Positions 26,598-35,549 are shown, counted from the stretch's first letter. The stretch is DNA of 64,000 nt from Streptomyces sp. NBC_00691 (GCF_036226665.1 NZ_CP109007.1:7254001-7318000); one strand, 5' to 3'. The notes: generated by a model not told the origin, from the sequence alone. Numbers and translations are program-made.

Positions 26598-26653
26598 CCG
26601 GGGACGCGGCGGTGGCAGTCAGGGCGGGACAGGAACCGCCGCCGCGTCCCCGG
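26598..26653 (-). terminator. 15-bp perfect hairpin between two aromatic-catabolism blocks
   Basis: Bases 26598-26612 (CCGGGGACGCGGCGG) are the exact reverse complement of 26639-26653, with a 26-nt loop. It sits in the ~180-nt gap between the extradiol dioxygenase and the second FAH gene. On the minus-strand transcript it would act as a terminator or partial attenuator separating the upper block (31745-26671) from the lower one (26489-18755). Confidence 0.6.
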
Positions 26654-26670
26654 GGATCGGGTGACCGGAG

Positions 26671-27612
26671 CTAGACCGGCGGGGCGAGGAAGCAGCCGCG
26701 GTCGGGGTCGTTGAACGACTCCTTCGCGACGAGCTCGTTCATCGCGTTGGCGGTGCCCCACTGGTCGGTGACCTCGGGCTGCGAGAAGTCGTAGACGTGG
26801 GGGTGCCAGGTGTCCTCGTCGAGGTTCTCCAGCTCGGTGGTGTACTCGACGGTGTTGCCGTGCGGGTCGAGGAAGTAGGTGAAGGTGTTGTCCCCGGCCA
26901 TGTGCCGGCCCGGCCCCCAGATCTTCGTGTGACCGGCCCGCAGGACACGGCCCGAGCCACGCATGTACTCGTCGATGCCGCGCATCTCGAAGGAGATGTG
27001 GTGCAGGGAGGTGTGCGGGCCCTTCGCCAGCGCCATGGAGTGGTGCTGCGAGCTGATCCGCATGAAGTGCATGACGTCGCCCATGTGGGGCGAGCTGAGC
27101 GAGTCGGACAGCCGGAAGCCGAGGTGCTGCTCGTACCAGGCGCGGGTGCGCTCCAGGTCGGGGGAGTTGAGCACGACGTGCGACAGCTTGACCGGGATCG
27201 CCTCCTTCTCCTCGATCTTGCGGTGCCGACGGACCTCGACATCGGCGGAGACCTCGATGGTGCGGCCGTCGACGTCGAAGAACCGGAAACCGTAGCCGCC
27301 GCCGGGGGTGTCGACGGCGCCGGGCTGCGAGATCAGCTGCACGCCGCCGGCCAGGAGCTGCTCGGCGAGGGTGTCCACGTCGGTCGGGGTCGCGGCGCCG
27401 TAGGAGACCAGGTCGAGGCGCTTCTCGTCGGCCTTGCGCAGCCGGACCACGTACTGCTCGGGGCTGCCCTCGGCGGCGAGGAAGGAGATGCCGGAGTCCT
27501 CCGATACCTTGGTCAGGCCCCAGACGCCGGCGTAGAAGTCGAGCTGCTTGTCGTAGTCGGGCACGGCGAGGTCGACGTGCCGCAGGTGGGTGAGCAGGCG
27601 GTTGTTCGTCAT
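26671..27612 (-). CDS. extradiol ring-cleavage dioxygenase (VOC family)
   Basis: A 313-residue two-domain vicinal-oxygen-chelate enzyme. The N-terminal domain (1-130) is non-catalytic. The C-terminal domain shows the 2-His-1-carboxylate Fe(II) set: His145 (KLSHVVLN), His205 (LHHISFEM) and Glu256 (NTVEYTTE). Such enzymes cleave catechol-type rings in the meta position; overall similarity is to catechol 2,3-dioxygenase and homoprotocatechuate 2,3-dioxygenase. Last gene of the upper block, next to an amidohydrolase and a flavin hydroxylase that could make its substrate. Start ATG 27612 has a GGAGG upstream. Confidence 0.87.
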   Translation of the reverse strand: MTNNRLLTHLRHVDLAVPDYDKQLDFYAGVWGLTKVSEDSGISFLAAEGSPEQYVVRLRKADEKRLDLVSYGAATPTDVDTLAEQLLAGGVQLISQPGAVDTPGGGYGFRFFDVDGRTIEVSADVEVRRHRKIEEKEAIPVKLSHVVLNSPDLERTRAWYEQHLGFRLSDSLSSPHMGDVMHFMRISSQHHSMALAKGPHTSLHHISFEMRGIDEYMRGSGRVLRAGHTKIWGPGRHMAGDNTFTYFLDPHGNTVEYTTELENLDEDTWHPHVYDFSQPEVTDQWGTANAMNELVAKESFNDPDRGCFLAPPV

Positions 27613-27623
27613 GGGGTGCCTCC

Positions 27624-28628
27624 TCAGGCGGTGGAGAGGTTGAGCAGGGCTGCGGCGTTGGCGCCGCGGATGGCGCGGAAGTCGGCTTCGGGCAGGTCCG
27701 CCGCGCGCAGCGCGCCGACGGGGTCGGCGGATCCCATGTCGAAGGGGAAGTCCGAGCCGAGCAGCACTCGGTCCGCACCGGCCGCCTCCACCAACGCCCG
27801 CAGCACTCTCGGGTCGTGCACGAGCGAGTCGAAGTACAGACGCCGCAGGTAGCTGCTGGGGGGCTGGGCGCATCCGGCCGACGCATCGGTCCGAGCCCGC
27901 CAGGCGTGGTCGCTGCGCCCGATGTGGGTGGGCAGGTAACCGCCCCCGTGGGCCGCGACGATCTTCAGCCCGGGGTGCCGGTCGAGGACGCCGGAGAAGA
28001 TCAGATGAGAGAGGGCGACGGCGTTCTCGGTGGGCTGGCCCACGGTGTTGGACAGGTACCACCGGTCCAGGCGCTCGTCGAGGGTGCAGCCGAACGGGTG
28101 CAGGAACACGACCGCCCCGGTCTCCTCCGCGCGAGTCCAGAGTGGCTCGTAGGCCGGATCGGACAACTCACGGTCAGGGGCGTGGCTGGAGATCTCCACT
28201 CCGGAGAGCCCGTGCTCCAGCGCATGGTCCAAGGCGGGCGCGAGCTGATCGGGATGCTGCAGCGGAACCAGTCCCAGGCCCCTCAGTCGGCCGGGCGCGA
28301 CCGCGCAATGCGCGGCGGTCGCCTCGTTGGCCAGCCGGTAGACCTTCTCCGCCATATCCGCGTCCGCCCAGTAGTGGTAATGCGACGGCGAGGGACTGAC
28401 GAGCTGCACGTCGACGCCCTGCGCGTCCATCCGGGCGAGCCGGACGGCGGGGTCGGTCAGGGCCGGAACGCGGTCGCGGACCATGGGGCCGCTGACGGCT
28501 AGGGCATCGGGACCGTTGCGGCGGGCGTCGAGCGCCTTGGCCTCAGCGTGCCCCGGGAGGCCTGCGACGAGGGCCTCGATCTGAGGCAGCAGGACGTGGG
28601 CGTGGACGTCCACGGTCGGCGTGGTCAC
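27624..28628 (-). CDS. amidohydrolase-2 / ACMSD-like metal-dependent (de)hydratase or decarboxylase
   Basis: A 334-residue TIM-barrel protein of the amidohydrolase-2 family. The metal motif DVHAHVLLP (HxH) opens the protein, VVFLHPFG and VAAHGGGYLPTHIGR supply further metal ligands, and LLGSDFPFDMG gives the final Asp. Relatives include ACMS decarboxylase, gamma-resorcylate decarboxylase and 4-oxalomesaconate hydratase, so it could decarboxylate an aromatic acid or a ring-cleavage product. Its GTG start overlaps the monooxygenase stop as GTGA; the longer open frame upstream is a shadow of that gene. Confidence 0.83.
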   Translation of the reverse strand: MTTPTVDVHAHVLLPQIEALVAGLPGHAEAKALDARRNGPDALAVSGPMVRDRVPALTDPAVRLARMDAQGVDVQLVSPSPSHYHYWADADMAEKVYRLANEATAAHCAVAPGRLRGLGLVPLQHPDQLAPALDHALEHGLSGVEISSHAPDRELSDPAYEPLWTRAEETGAVVFLHPFGCTLDERLDRWYLSNTVGQPTENAVALSHLIFSGVLDRHPGLKIVAAHGGGYLPTHIGRSDHAWRARTDASAGCAQPPSSYLRRLYFDSLVHDPRVLRALVEAAGADRVLLGSDFPFDMGSADPVGALRAADLPEADFRAIRGANAAALLNLSTA

Positions 28629-29755
28629 GGGAGCTCCCTGAGCATGGTCATGGTGCGGGCCATCAGCCCGGGCACATCGGCGTCCCGGACGCCGTCGAGC
28701 TGCCACTGGCCGATCTGGACCGAGCCCTCCACGACCGGGCGGACGCGCGCGATCCGCCGCTCGTAGTAGGTCTGGAGCAGCTCGTCGTCCCAGGTGCCAG
28801 CGGCGATCAGCATCTGTGCCAGAACCCAGGAGTCCTCCAGGGACAGCGCCGCGCCCTGCGCCATCGTGGGCGGGCAGCAGTGTGCGGCGTCCCCGACGAG
28901 CACGACCCGGCCGCGGTGCCAGGCTCCTTCGACGAGCAGCCGGTCGAACCACGTGTAGTTGACCTTCGACGAGTCGGTGATTGTCGAGGTGATCTCCGGC
29001 CACGCGCCGCCGTATGCCGAGGCGAGACGGGTCATCTCCTGGGCGTAGGACTCGGGTGGGATGGAGGAGCGGTCGCGGTTCTTCTCGACCACGTATGCGT
29101 ACAGCGTGGTGTCGCTGGTGGGGCAGTAGCCGGCGATGAACGCCGGTCCGCCGTAGGCGAGATCGGTGTGCTCGACCCCGACGGGTCGCGGGGCGGCGAC
29201 GCGCCAGATGGCCATGCCGGTCGGTTCGGGCTTGTCGGTGATCCCGACCTGGGCCCGGGTGGCGGAGCCCAGACCGTCGGCGGCGATCACCAGGTCATAG
29301 CGGTGCTCGGTTCCGTCACTGAACCTGACCGAGACACCGGTGTCGTCCTGGTCCTGGATCGTGGCGGTCGTGCCCAGGTGGACAGTGGCGCCGCTGGCAC
29401 GGACGGCGTCGATCAGGATCTGCTGGAGCCGCGGCCGCTGCATACCGACAGTGGCGGGCAGGTCGTCGCCGCCGGTGCGCAGGTCGCGCTGTACGTGCAG
29501 GACGGTGCCGTCAGGCGCGGTGATGCCGACCGATCCGAAGGGGAAACCGGACGCCTTCACCTCCTCCCAGACACCGAGCTCGCGCAGGACGCGCAGCGCG
29601 TTGCCCTGGAGGGTGATGCCGGAGCCGGCGGTGGCGTTCCAGTCGTCCTTCGCCTCGACGAGGTCGACGTCGATCCCGGCGCGGCGCAGCAGGATCGTCG
29701 CGGCGTTGCCGGCCGCTCCGCCGCCGATGACCAGGACCTTGCGGGGTGTGCTCAT
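28625..29755 (-). CDS. FAD-dependent aromatic hydroxylase
   Basis: A 376-residue class A flavoprotein monooxygenase. Motifs are VLVIGGGAAGNAATILLRRA (FAD), DLVIAADGLGSATR (DG) and VVLVGDAAHCCPPTMAQGAA (GD). It is translationally coupled to the amidohydrolase and close to the extradiol dioxygenase, so it probably adds a hydroxyl to a phenolic ring to create a cleavable diol. By analogy with the fde naringenin pathway of Herbaspirillum, ring A of a flavanone is a candidate; this is inference. ATG 29755 has an AAGGGAG site. Confidence 0.85.
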   Translation of the reverse strand: MSTPRKVLVIGGGAAGNAATILLRRAGIDVDLVEAKDDWNATAGSGITLQGNALRVLRELGVWEEVKASGFPFGSVGITAPDGTVLHVQRDLRTGGDDLPATVGMQRPRLQQILIDAVRASGATVHLGTTATIQDQDDTGVSVRFSDGTEHRYDLVIAADGLGSATRAQVGITDKPEPTGMAIWRVAAPRPVGVEHTDLAYGGPAFIAGYCPTSDTTLYAYVVEKNRDRSSIPPESYAQEMTRLASAYGGAWPEITSTITDSSKVNYTWFDRLLVEGAWHRGRVVLVGDAAHCCPPTMAQGAALSLEDSWVLAQMLIAAGTWDDELLQTYYERRIARVRPVVEGSVQIGQWQLDGVRDADVPGLMARTMTMLRELP

Positions 29756-29793
29756 GGGGAACTCCCTTGTTCCTCGGGCTGTGGGCCCCGGGA

Positions 29794-30750
29794 CTACTTG
29801 ACGGCGACGGGGTTGACGGGGGACCCGACGGCGCCGGTGATGGGCAGGGGGGCCGCGGTCAGCCAGAACTCGTATACGCCGTCGTCCGCACAGTCCTCGG
29901 CGAGTGCTTCCAGGTCCCACATCTCGCCGATCAGCAGTCCGATGTGCGGGATGACGACCTGGTGCAGGGGCTGGAAGGCGTGGTCGAACTCGTTGGGCCG
30001 CACCTCGAAGCCCCACGTGTCGGTAGCGATCGCGGCGATCTCGCTGCAGTGCAGCCAGGACGCGGTGGTGAACGACAGCCCCGGGGCGGCACCACCCGCG
30101 TAGTCGCCCCACCCCTCCCTCCGCACACGGGCGAGCTGGCCGGTGCGAACGAGCACGATGTCACCCCGCCCCAGAGTCACGCCCTGGGCCTCTGCGGCGG
30201 CCGTCAGGTGCTCCTCGGTGATCGCGAACCCGTCCGGCAGCTCGCCGTCCTCGCCGACGGTGCGGCCGACGTCGAGGAGCACGGCGCGCCCGGCGATCTG
30301 GGAGGCCATGTGCTCGATGCCCGTGACCTGGTCGCCGTCGGAGGTGACGACCTGCTCGGCAGGCCGGCCGTTCCATGCCTTGCCGTGGTCGAAGATGTGA
30401 CCGAGGCCGTCCCACTGCGTGGAGCATTGCAGCGGCATCGCGATCACGTCGTCGGCGCCGCCGATTCCATGAGGGAGCCCCTGATTGCCCAGGGCCGCGT
30501 CCGTGCCGGTGTCGAGCATGGTGTGGACGGGGTTGGTCCGCCGCCGCCAGCCCTTCTGCGGGCCGTTGATGTCGAAGCGCTGCGACAGCGAGAAGCTGAC
30601 GCCGCGGCGTATCAGCGCGGCCCCCTGACGGCGCTTGGCCTCGTCGAGGAAGTTCACGGTGCCCAGGCGGTCGTCCTCGCCCCAGCGACCCCAGTTGGAG
30701 TACTTCTCGGCGGCGTCGGCTATCGCGCCCGCGGGATCGGTGCGGTTCAT
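29794..30750 (-). CDS. cyclase-family (kynurenine-formamidase-like) metal hydrolase
   Basis: A 318-residue protein of the cyclase superfamily (PF04199). The zinc/manganese motif is recognisable as TQWDGLGHIFDHGKAWNG, related to the HxGTHxDxPxH pattern. GRAVLLDVGR and GDIVLVRTGQ follow, as in other members, which include isatin hydrolase, kynurenine formamidase and cyclases of aromatic pathways. Its ATG overlaps the stop of the upstream FAH gene as ATGA. A lactone or amide hydrolysis step in aromatic breakdown is likely. Confidence 0.82.
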   Translation of the reverse strand: MNRTDPAGAIADAAEKYSNWGRWGEDDRLGTVNFLDEAKRRQGAALIRRGVSFSLSQRFDINGPQKGWRRRTNPVHTMLDTGTDAALGNQGLPHGIGGADDVIAMPLQCSTQWDGLGHIFDHGKAWNGRPAEQVVTSDGDQVTGIEHMASQIAGRAVLLDVGRTVGEDGELPDGFAITEEHLTAAAEAQGVTLGRGDIVLVRTGQLARVRREGWGDYAGGAAPGLSFTTASWLHCSEIAAIATDTWGFEVRPNEFDHAFQPLHQVVIPHIGLLIGEMWDLEALAEDCADDGVYEFWLTAAPLPITGAVGSPVNPVAVK

Positions 30751-31745
30751 GCTTCCTCCGCCAGACAGCGGGTGCGCTGCGCGCCGAGGCCGGTGATCGA
30801 GGCATCCATGATGTCGCCGTCGCGCAGCAGCCGGCCCCAGTGCATGCCGTTGCCGGCGGGGGAGCCGGTCAGCACGAGGTCGCCGGGCAGCAGGCGCGCG
30901 CTCTGGGAGGCGTAGGACACCATGCGCGCCACGTCGAAGATCATGTCCTTGGTGGACTCGTCCTGCATGACCTCGCCGTTCAGCTTGAGCGTCAGGCGGA
31001 GGTCGCCGGTGTCGCCGAGCGACTCGGCCGGCACGATCCACGGTCCCAGCGGGGTGAACCCCGGCGCGTTCTTGCTGCGCAGCCAGTCCGTTCCGATCTG
31101 CGGCATGTCACGGCGGAACACCGTCGCCCGGTCGGTCAGATCGTTGGCGATCGTGTAGCCGGCGACGTACTCCATTGCCTCCTCGGGGGAGACCTGGTAG
31201 GCGGGCCTGCCGATGACCACGGCCAGCTCCAGCTCCCAGTCCGGCTTAGCTGCCCACGAGGGGAGCGTGACGTCATCGAAGGGGCCGGTGACCGAGCTGG
31301 GCAGGCCGATGAACACGTACGGCAGATCCTCGGCGGCACGCCTGTCCATGATCTCGGCCGCCTCGGCCCGCGCCTCCTCCTCGGAGCGCCCGTCCGACGG
31401 GTCGCGGTGGGCGACGTGAAGGTCGATGACGTGCTGGCGGTAATTGGCGCCGGACTGGAAAACCTGTCGCGGATCCACCGGGGCGAGAACCCGGAAATCC
31501 GACAGCGGGCGACGGGAGAGTCCCGGCTCGACGGCGAGCTCATGGAGCCGTGGCAGGAGCTCCTGCCACCGCTCCAGCAGACCCCGCATGGTCAGCTCCG
31601 GGTCGGCCAGGGCTGCCCGCAGGTCCAGGACCTGCCCCTCGGGGTCGACGAGAGCGGGGAAAGGCGGGCCCTCACCCAGGGACAGAGTGCCGAGGGCGAA
31701 AGGCCCGGCGAAGAGATCAGAAACGGATTCAGGTTTCACCGACAT
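30747..31745 (-). CDS. FAH-family hydrolase (third copy, first gene of the upper block)
   Basis: A 332-residue fumarylacetoacetate-hydrolase-fold enzyme. The conserved core is FQSGANYRQHVIDLHVAHRD, then KPDWELELAVVIGRPAYQVS, GYTIANDLTDR and LVLTGSPAGNGMHWGR. It is the promoter-proximal gene of the cluster, divergent from the LysR regulator. It could hydrolyse or decarboxylate an acyl-pyruvate from extradiol cleavage. Its ATG lies in GACATGTCC at 31745. Confidence 0.85.
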   Translation of the reverse strand: MSVKPESVSDLFAGPFALGTLSLGEGPPFPALVDPEGQVLDLRAALADPELTMRGLLERWQELLPRLHELAVEPGLSRRPLSDFRVLAPVDPRQVFQSGANYRQHVIDLHVAHRDPSDGRSEEEARAEAAEIMDRRAAEDLPYVFIGLPSSVTGPFDDVTLPSWAAKPDWELELAVVIGRPAYQVSPEEAMEYVAGYTIANDLTDRATVFRRDMPQIGTDWLRSKNAPGFTPLGPWIVPAESLGDTGDLRLTLKLNGEVMQDESTKDMIFDVARMVSYASQSARLLPGDLVLTGSPAGNGMHWGRLLRDGDIMDASITGLGAQRTRCLAEEA

Positions 31746-31809
31746 GTCCTCCTGATTGCGATGCGACTAATGTGAACCCGCCACAAGCAATCAGGGAAAT
31801 CGATTCCTT

Positions 31810-31824
31810 GGATCAACTGCATCC
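31810..31824. promoter_or_regulatory. candidate LysR box GGAT-N7-ATCC
   Basis: The 15-bp dyad GGATCAACTGCATCC lies between the divergent FAH and LysR genes. A very similar copy, GGATCAAAGCCATCG, lies at 32846-32860 between the LysR gene and the transporter. Dyads of this size with T-N11-A character are usual for LysR-type regulators, so these could coordinate the catabolic genes and the transporter. Confidence 0.5.
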
Positions 31825-31873
31825 GTCACATCAATACTCACTGGTTGTGCCGCACCCGAAGAGGAACCGACCC

Positions 31874-32788
31874 ATGAATCTGGCCCGCCTCGACCTCAAC
31901 CTCGTCGTCGCACTCCGTGCCCTTCTCGAAGAACGCAACGTCACCAGAGCCGGCCAGCGCGTCGGTCTGAGCCAGCCCGCCATGAGTGCCGCACTGGCCC
32001 GGCTGCGCCGCCACTTCGGCGACGAACTCCTCTCACGCGTCGGCAGCCAGTACGAACTCACGGCTCTGGGGCAAGTGCTCCTGGACCGCACCGCCACCGC
32101 CTACGACGTCCTCGAACGGCTCTTCGCCAGTCAGGCTGCCTTCGACCCGGCCACCGAGACACGCGAATTCCGCATCGTCGCCTCCGACTACGCGGTCGAT
32201 GTCTTCGGGGTGGAGTTCGCCCGCGTCGTCCACGAGGAAGCACCAGGAATCAGGCTGCGCTTCACTCGCACCCCCATCACCGTCGTCGATGACACCACCA
32301 GTCTCCTGAGTGCCACCGACGGGCTGTTGATGCCCCACGGCGTCATCAGCGACTTCCCTGCCACCGACCTCTACGACGACCGCTGGGTCTTCGTCGTTGC
32401 CGAGGACCACCCCAGTGTCGAAGACCGGCTGACCCGCCAGGACCTGGCCAGGCTCCCCTGGGTCACCTACCAGCGCACCTACGACGCCCCGGCCGTGCGC
32501 CAGCTCGGCATGCTCGGCATCGAACCCCACGTCGAGGTCTCCGTCGACAGCTTCCACGCCCTGCCTGCCCTCGTCGCCGGCACCCGGCGTATCGCCCTGG
32601 TCCAGGCCCGCCTCGCCCGGCTCCTCGCCCCCCTGGCCGCCGTACGCGTCATGGAACCCCCCTACGAGGCCGTACCCCTGCGTGAAGCCTTCTGGTGGCA
32701 CCCCGTCCACACCCACGACGCCGCCCACATCTGGCTCCGCGAGACCGCGGCCCGCGTCGGACGACGCATCACCGACGCGGACAACTGA
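31874..32788 (+). CDS. LysR-family transcriptional regulator
   Basis: A 304-residue LysR-type regulator with an N-terminal winged helix (LDLNLVVALRALLEERNVTR, then AGQRVGLSQPAMSAALARLR) and a C-terminal effector-binding domain. The start MNLARLDLNLVVAL and overall composition are NodD-like, a subgroup that often senses phenolic plant compounds including flavonoids. It is divergent from the aromatic cluster and followed by an MFS transporter, so it probably activates both. ATG 31874 sits after GAGGAACC. Confidence 0.88.
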   Translation: MNLARLDLNLVVALRALLEERNVTRAGQRVGLSQPAMSAALARLRRHFGDELLSRVGSQYELTALGQVLLDRTATAYDVLERLFASQAAFDPATETREFRIVASDYAVDVFGVEFARVVHEEAPGIRLRFTRTPITVVDDTTSLLSATDGLLMPHGVISDFPATDLYDDRWVFVVAEDHPSVEDRLTRQDLARLPWVTYQRTYDAPAVRQLGMLGIEPHVEVSVDSFHALPALVAGTRRIALVQARLARLLAPLAAVRVMEPPYEAVPLREAFWWHPVHTHDAAHIWLRETAARVGRRITDADN

Positions 32789-32845
32789 ACCGCCCGACTC
32801 GTCACGGACGCACCAAAGATCCCCAACGGCAGCCATCCATCCCAT

Positions 32846-32860
32846 GGATCAAAGCCATCG
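32846..32860. promoter_or_regulatory. second candidate LysR box upstream of the transporter
   Basis: GGATCAAAGCCATCG shares the GGATCAA core and spacing of the dyad at 31810-31824, differing mainly in the centre and last base. It lies 58 nt after the LysR stop and about 150 nt before the transporter start, suggesting the same regulator controls both. Confidence 0.4.
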
Positions 32861-33007
32861 CGAACCCCGATGACGAAAGGGGTGGGCACCGCGCCCACCG
32901 GCACCCATAGTCGAGGACATCTCCGCCCCCGGACCGCGGCGCCACCCTCATGGGCAGGCCCCACCGGGCGCCACCTCCCCGCCGTCCTCGCGCTCTGGAG
33001 TGCCGCC

Positions 33008-34239
33008 GTGCCCGCACCCCTCGCTCAGCCCTCCACCGACCACGCCACCGCACCCGCCGGACGACTGCCCGCCGCCCTCCTGATGGCCGGCAGCTGCCTG
33101 CCCGTCCTCGGCGCCGTCCTCCTCGCTCCCGTCCTGCCCCGGATGCAGGACCACTTCGCATCCGTCCCCGGCAGCGCCGCGCTCGTGCCCATCGTCCTGA
33201 CGATCCCCGCGCTCGCCCTCGCCCTGCTCGCCCCCTTCGCCGGCGTCATCGTCGACCGCCTGGGCCGCAAACGACTGCTCATCGCAGCCACCGCCCTCTA
33301 CGCGGTGTTCGGAACGGCCCCCCTGTGGCTCGACTCCCTGCACCACATCCTCATCAGCCGCATCCTCGTCGGCATCGCCGAAGCCGCCATCATGACCGCC
33401 TGCACCACCCTCATCGGCGACTACTACAGCGGCAAACTCCGCGACCGCTACCTCGCCCTGCAGACCATGTGCGCCTCGGCCTCGGCCACGCTCTTCTTCG
33501 TCCTCGGCGGCGCACTCGGAGCGGCGAACTGGAGCGCACCCTTCTGGCTCTACGCCATCGGCCTGCTCCTCGCCCCGGTCATGGCGCGGTCCCTGTCGAC
33601 CCCCCTCCCGGCGGACCGGGGGCAGCAGAGCGACACCCAGGCCGTCCGCAGACCGTTCCCCGTACGCAGGATGGCCGGGATCTGCCTCCTCACCCTCTTC
33701 GGCGCAGTCGTCTTCTACGCGGTCCCTGTCGAGATGGCATTCCTCCTGGACGACCTCGGCATCACCTCCACCGGCGCCATCGCCGGAGTCACTGCCGTCG
33801 CCAGTGCCGCAACCGTCCTCGGCTCCGTCATCTTCACCCGCCTCTCCCCGCGGCTGCGCCACCATCTGCCCGCCGTGTTCGCGCTGTGCGCAGCCGGCTT
33901 CCTGCTCATGGGCTTCGCCGACGGCCTCCCGCTGCTGGTCGCAGGGGCGGTCGTCAACTGCATCGGCACCGGGATGCTGCTGCCGTCCTTGGTGACACGG
34001 GCCATGGACCGGCTCGAGTTCGCCGACCGAGGGCGTGGCATGGGCCTGTGGACCGCCGCATTCTTATCGGCGAGTTCCTCTGCCCCCTCGTGCTCCTGGC
34101 CGGCAAGGCCGCAGCAGGCGCCCTCGCGACCGCCGTCGCTCTCCTCGGAGTGGCCACCGTCGCTTTGGCCGCCGCACTGCTGCCCGCCACTCGCCGGATG
34201 ACCGTTTCCGCTCAACTGCCCCCAGGTGAAACGCGATGA
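33008..34239 (+). pseudogene. MFS transporter, C-terminal frameshift
   Basis: This major facilitator superfamily permease has about 12 hydrophobic segments and the loop 2-3 signature FAGVIVDRLGRKRLL. Sequence is good up to GRGMGLWTAAF; the frame then gives Ser/Pro-rich nonsense and stops at 34201. Restoring one base near 34061-34064 (TTCTTATC) yields LIGEFLCPLVLLAGKAAAGA and a normal last helix ending at 34239. GTG 33008 with GGAG seven bases upstream is the best start, though the frame is open from 32870. It probably imports an aromatic substrate for the cluster. If the frameshift is real, the last helix is lost. Confidence 0.7.
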
Positions 34240-34462
34240 CTCCGCGCACGCGCGACCGCAACGCAGACCGTCGCACGACGACTTCGGGCGTCAGCACCAC
34301 ATGAGCGTGGACATGAGCCATCCTCTGGGTCGTGTGCTCCATGGGCACACGGCCCGCACGCATGCCCACCTCCCGCACGAGCCTCTCAACTCCTGCGGCC
34401 CGGGCGACCTTACCGATGTCCACGCGCCTCGGCGCCGCCCAGGAAGGCATGCAGCCCGGCGG

Positions 34463-35512
34463 CTACCGCGGCTGAGGGGCGGCGGTGCTTCGACGGATCA
34501 CCAGCCGCGGAGTCATCGTGGTCAGCATGGCCCGTTCCCGCCGCCCTTCGACCCGTTCGATCAACATCCTGGCGGCGGCCAAGCCCATCGTGTGGCCCGC
34601 CTGGTCGACGCTGGAAAGCTGGACCGGGGCGAGCGAGGCGATCGCGGTGTTGTTGTAGCCGACCAGAGAGACATCGCCGGGGATGTCCAACCCCAGCTCG
34701 TGGGCTGCTCGGTAGATGCCCAGCGCCACGACGTCGGCGCCGGTCATGACGGCGGTCGGCCGGTCGGCACCCGCCAGAAGCGCCATGCCGGCCGCATGGC
34801 CCCCGTCGTCGGAGTAAGCAGCGTGGTGCACGCGCGCGTGGCCGGCGAGCCCATGGCGCTCCATTGCCTGGAGATAGCCGTCGGTGAGCGCGATCTCCGG
34901 GGTCCGCTGCCACCGGCCGGCCTTGTTCCCGGCCGCCGAGACCAGGGCGATGTCCTGGTGACCGAGCGATACCAGGTGGTCCACCACCAGCCCTGCGCCG
35001 AGATCGTCCGCGTCCACGACGGAGTCGTGAGCATCAGAGCTGTCGTGATGGCCGATGACCACGGTGGGCGTCACCTCCGCCGTGGCCTGGACCTCAGGCC
35101 GCGGGGTCGCGGGCGCGATGAGGATCAGGCCGTCCATCTGACGGTCCACCATCGACCGGATGGTGCGCGCCTGTTCCTCGGCGCCGAAGCCCGCCGCTCC
35201 GATCAGCACCGTGTACTCGCTCTCCTGCAGTTCCTCCCGGATGCCGTCGAGGATGTCGGCGAAGAACGGGTTGCGGACGTTGTCGAGCAGGACACCGATC
35301 GTGTACGTGCGCCCGCGCATGCCACGGGCGGCCGTATGCGGGCGGTAGCCGAGCTCGTCCATGGCAGCACGGACCCGTTCCTGCATCGCGGCACTGACGC
35401 CGTAGGCGTTGCGCATGACCTTGGAGACGGCGGCGGTGGACACGCCGGCATGGCGTGCGACGTCGGTGATCGTCACCCGCTTGGTGCTCCTGGCCGAGCT
35501 GTCCGGAGTCAT
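34463..35512 (-). CDS. LacI-family regulator of the rhamnoside uptake and hydrolysis genes
   Basis: A 349-residue LacI-type repressor: helix-turn-helix VTITDVARHAGVSTAAVSKV at residues ~13-32, hinge helix, then a sugar-binding domain (TYTIGVLLDNVRNPFFADIL to TPRLVIRRST). It is divergent from the ABC-transporter/glycosidase genes, and copies of an AACGTTCT element lie in the promoter region between them. ATG 35512 has a clear GGAGG. Its ligand is probably a sugar freed by the GH78 or GH3 enzyme. The ~220 nt between it and the MFS gene hold nothing I can identify. Confidence 0.87.
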   Translation of the reverse strand: MTPDSSARSTKRVTITDVARHAGVSTAAVSKVMRNAYGVSAAMQERVRAAMDELGYRPHTAARGMRGRTYTIGVLLDNVRNPFFADILDGIREELQESEYTVLIGAAGFGAEEQARTIRSMVDRQMDGLILIAPATPRPEVQATAEVTPTVVIGHHDSSDAHDSVVDADDLGAGLVVDHLVSLGHQDIALVSAAGNKAGRWQRTPEIALTDGYLQAMERHGLAGHARVHHAAYSDDGGHAAGMALLAGADRPTAVMTGADVVALGIYRAAHELGLDIPGDVSLVGYNNTAIASLAPVQLSSVDQAGHTMGLAAARMLIERVEGRRERAMLTTMTPRLVIRRSTAAPQPR

Positions 35513-35539
35513 GAAAGCCTCCGCCTCCTTACAAATAGT

Positions 35540-35549
35540 GCAACGTTCT
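35540..35549. promoter_or_regulatory. candidate LacI operator, copy 1 (GCAACGTTCT)
   Basis: GCAACGTTCTACGC lies about 30 bp upstream of the LacI gene and shares AACGTTCTAC with the second copy at 35662. Flanking GTGC and GCAC add dyad symmetry. Position close to the regulator start fits autoregulation. Confidence 0.55.
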
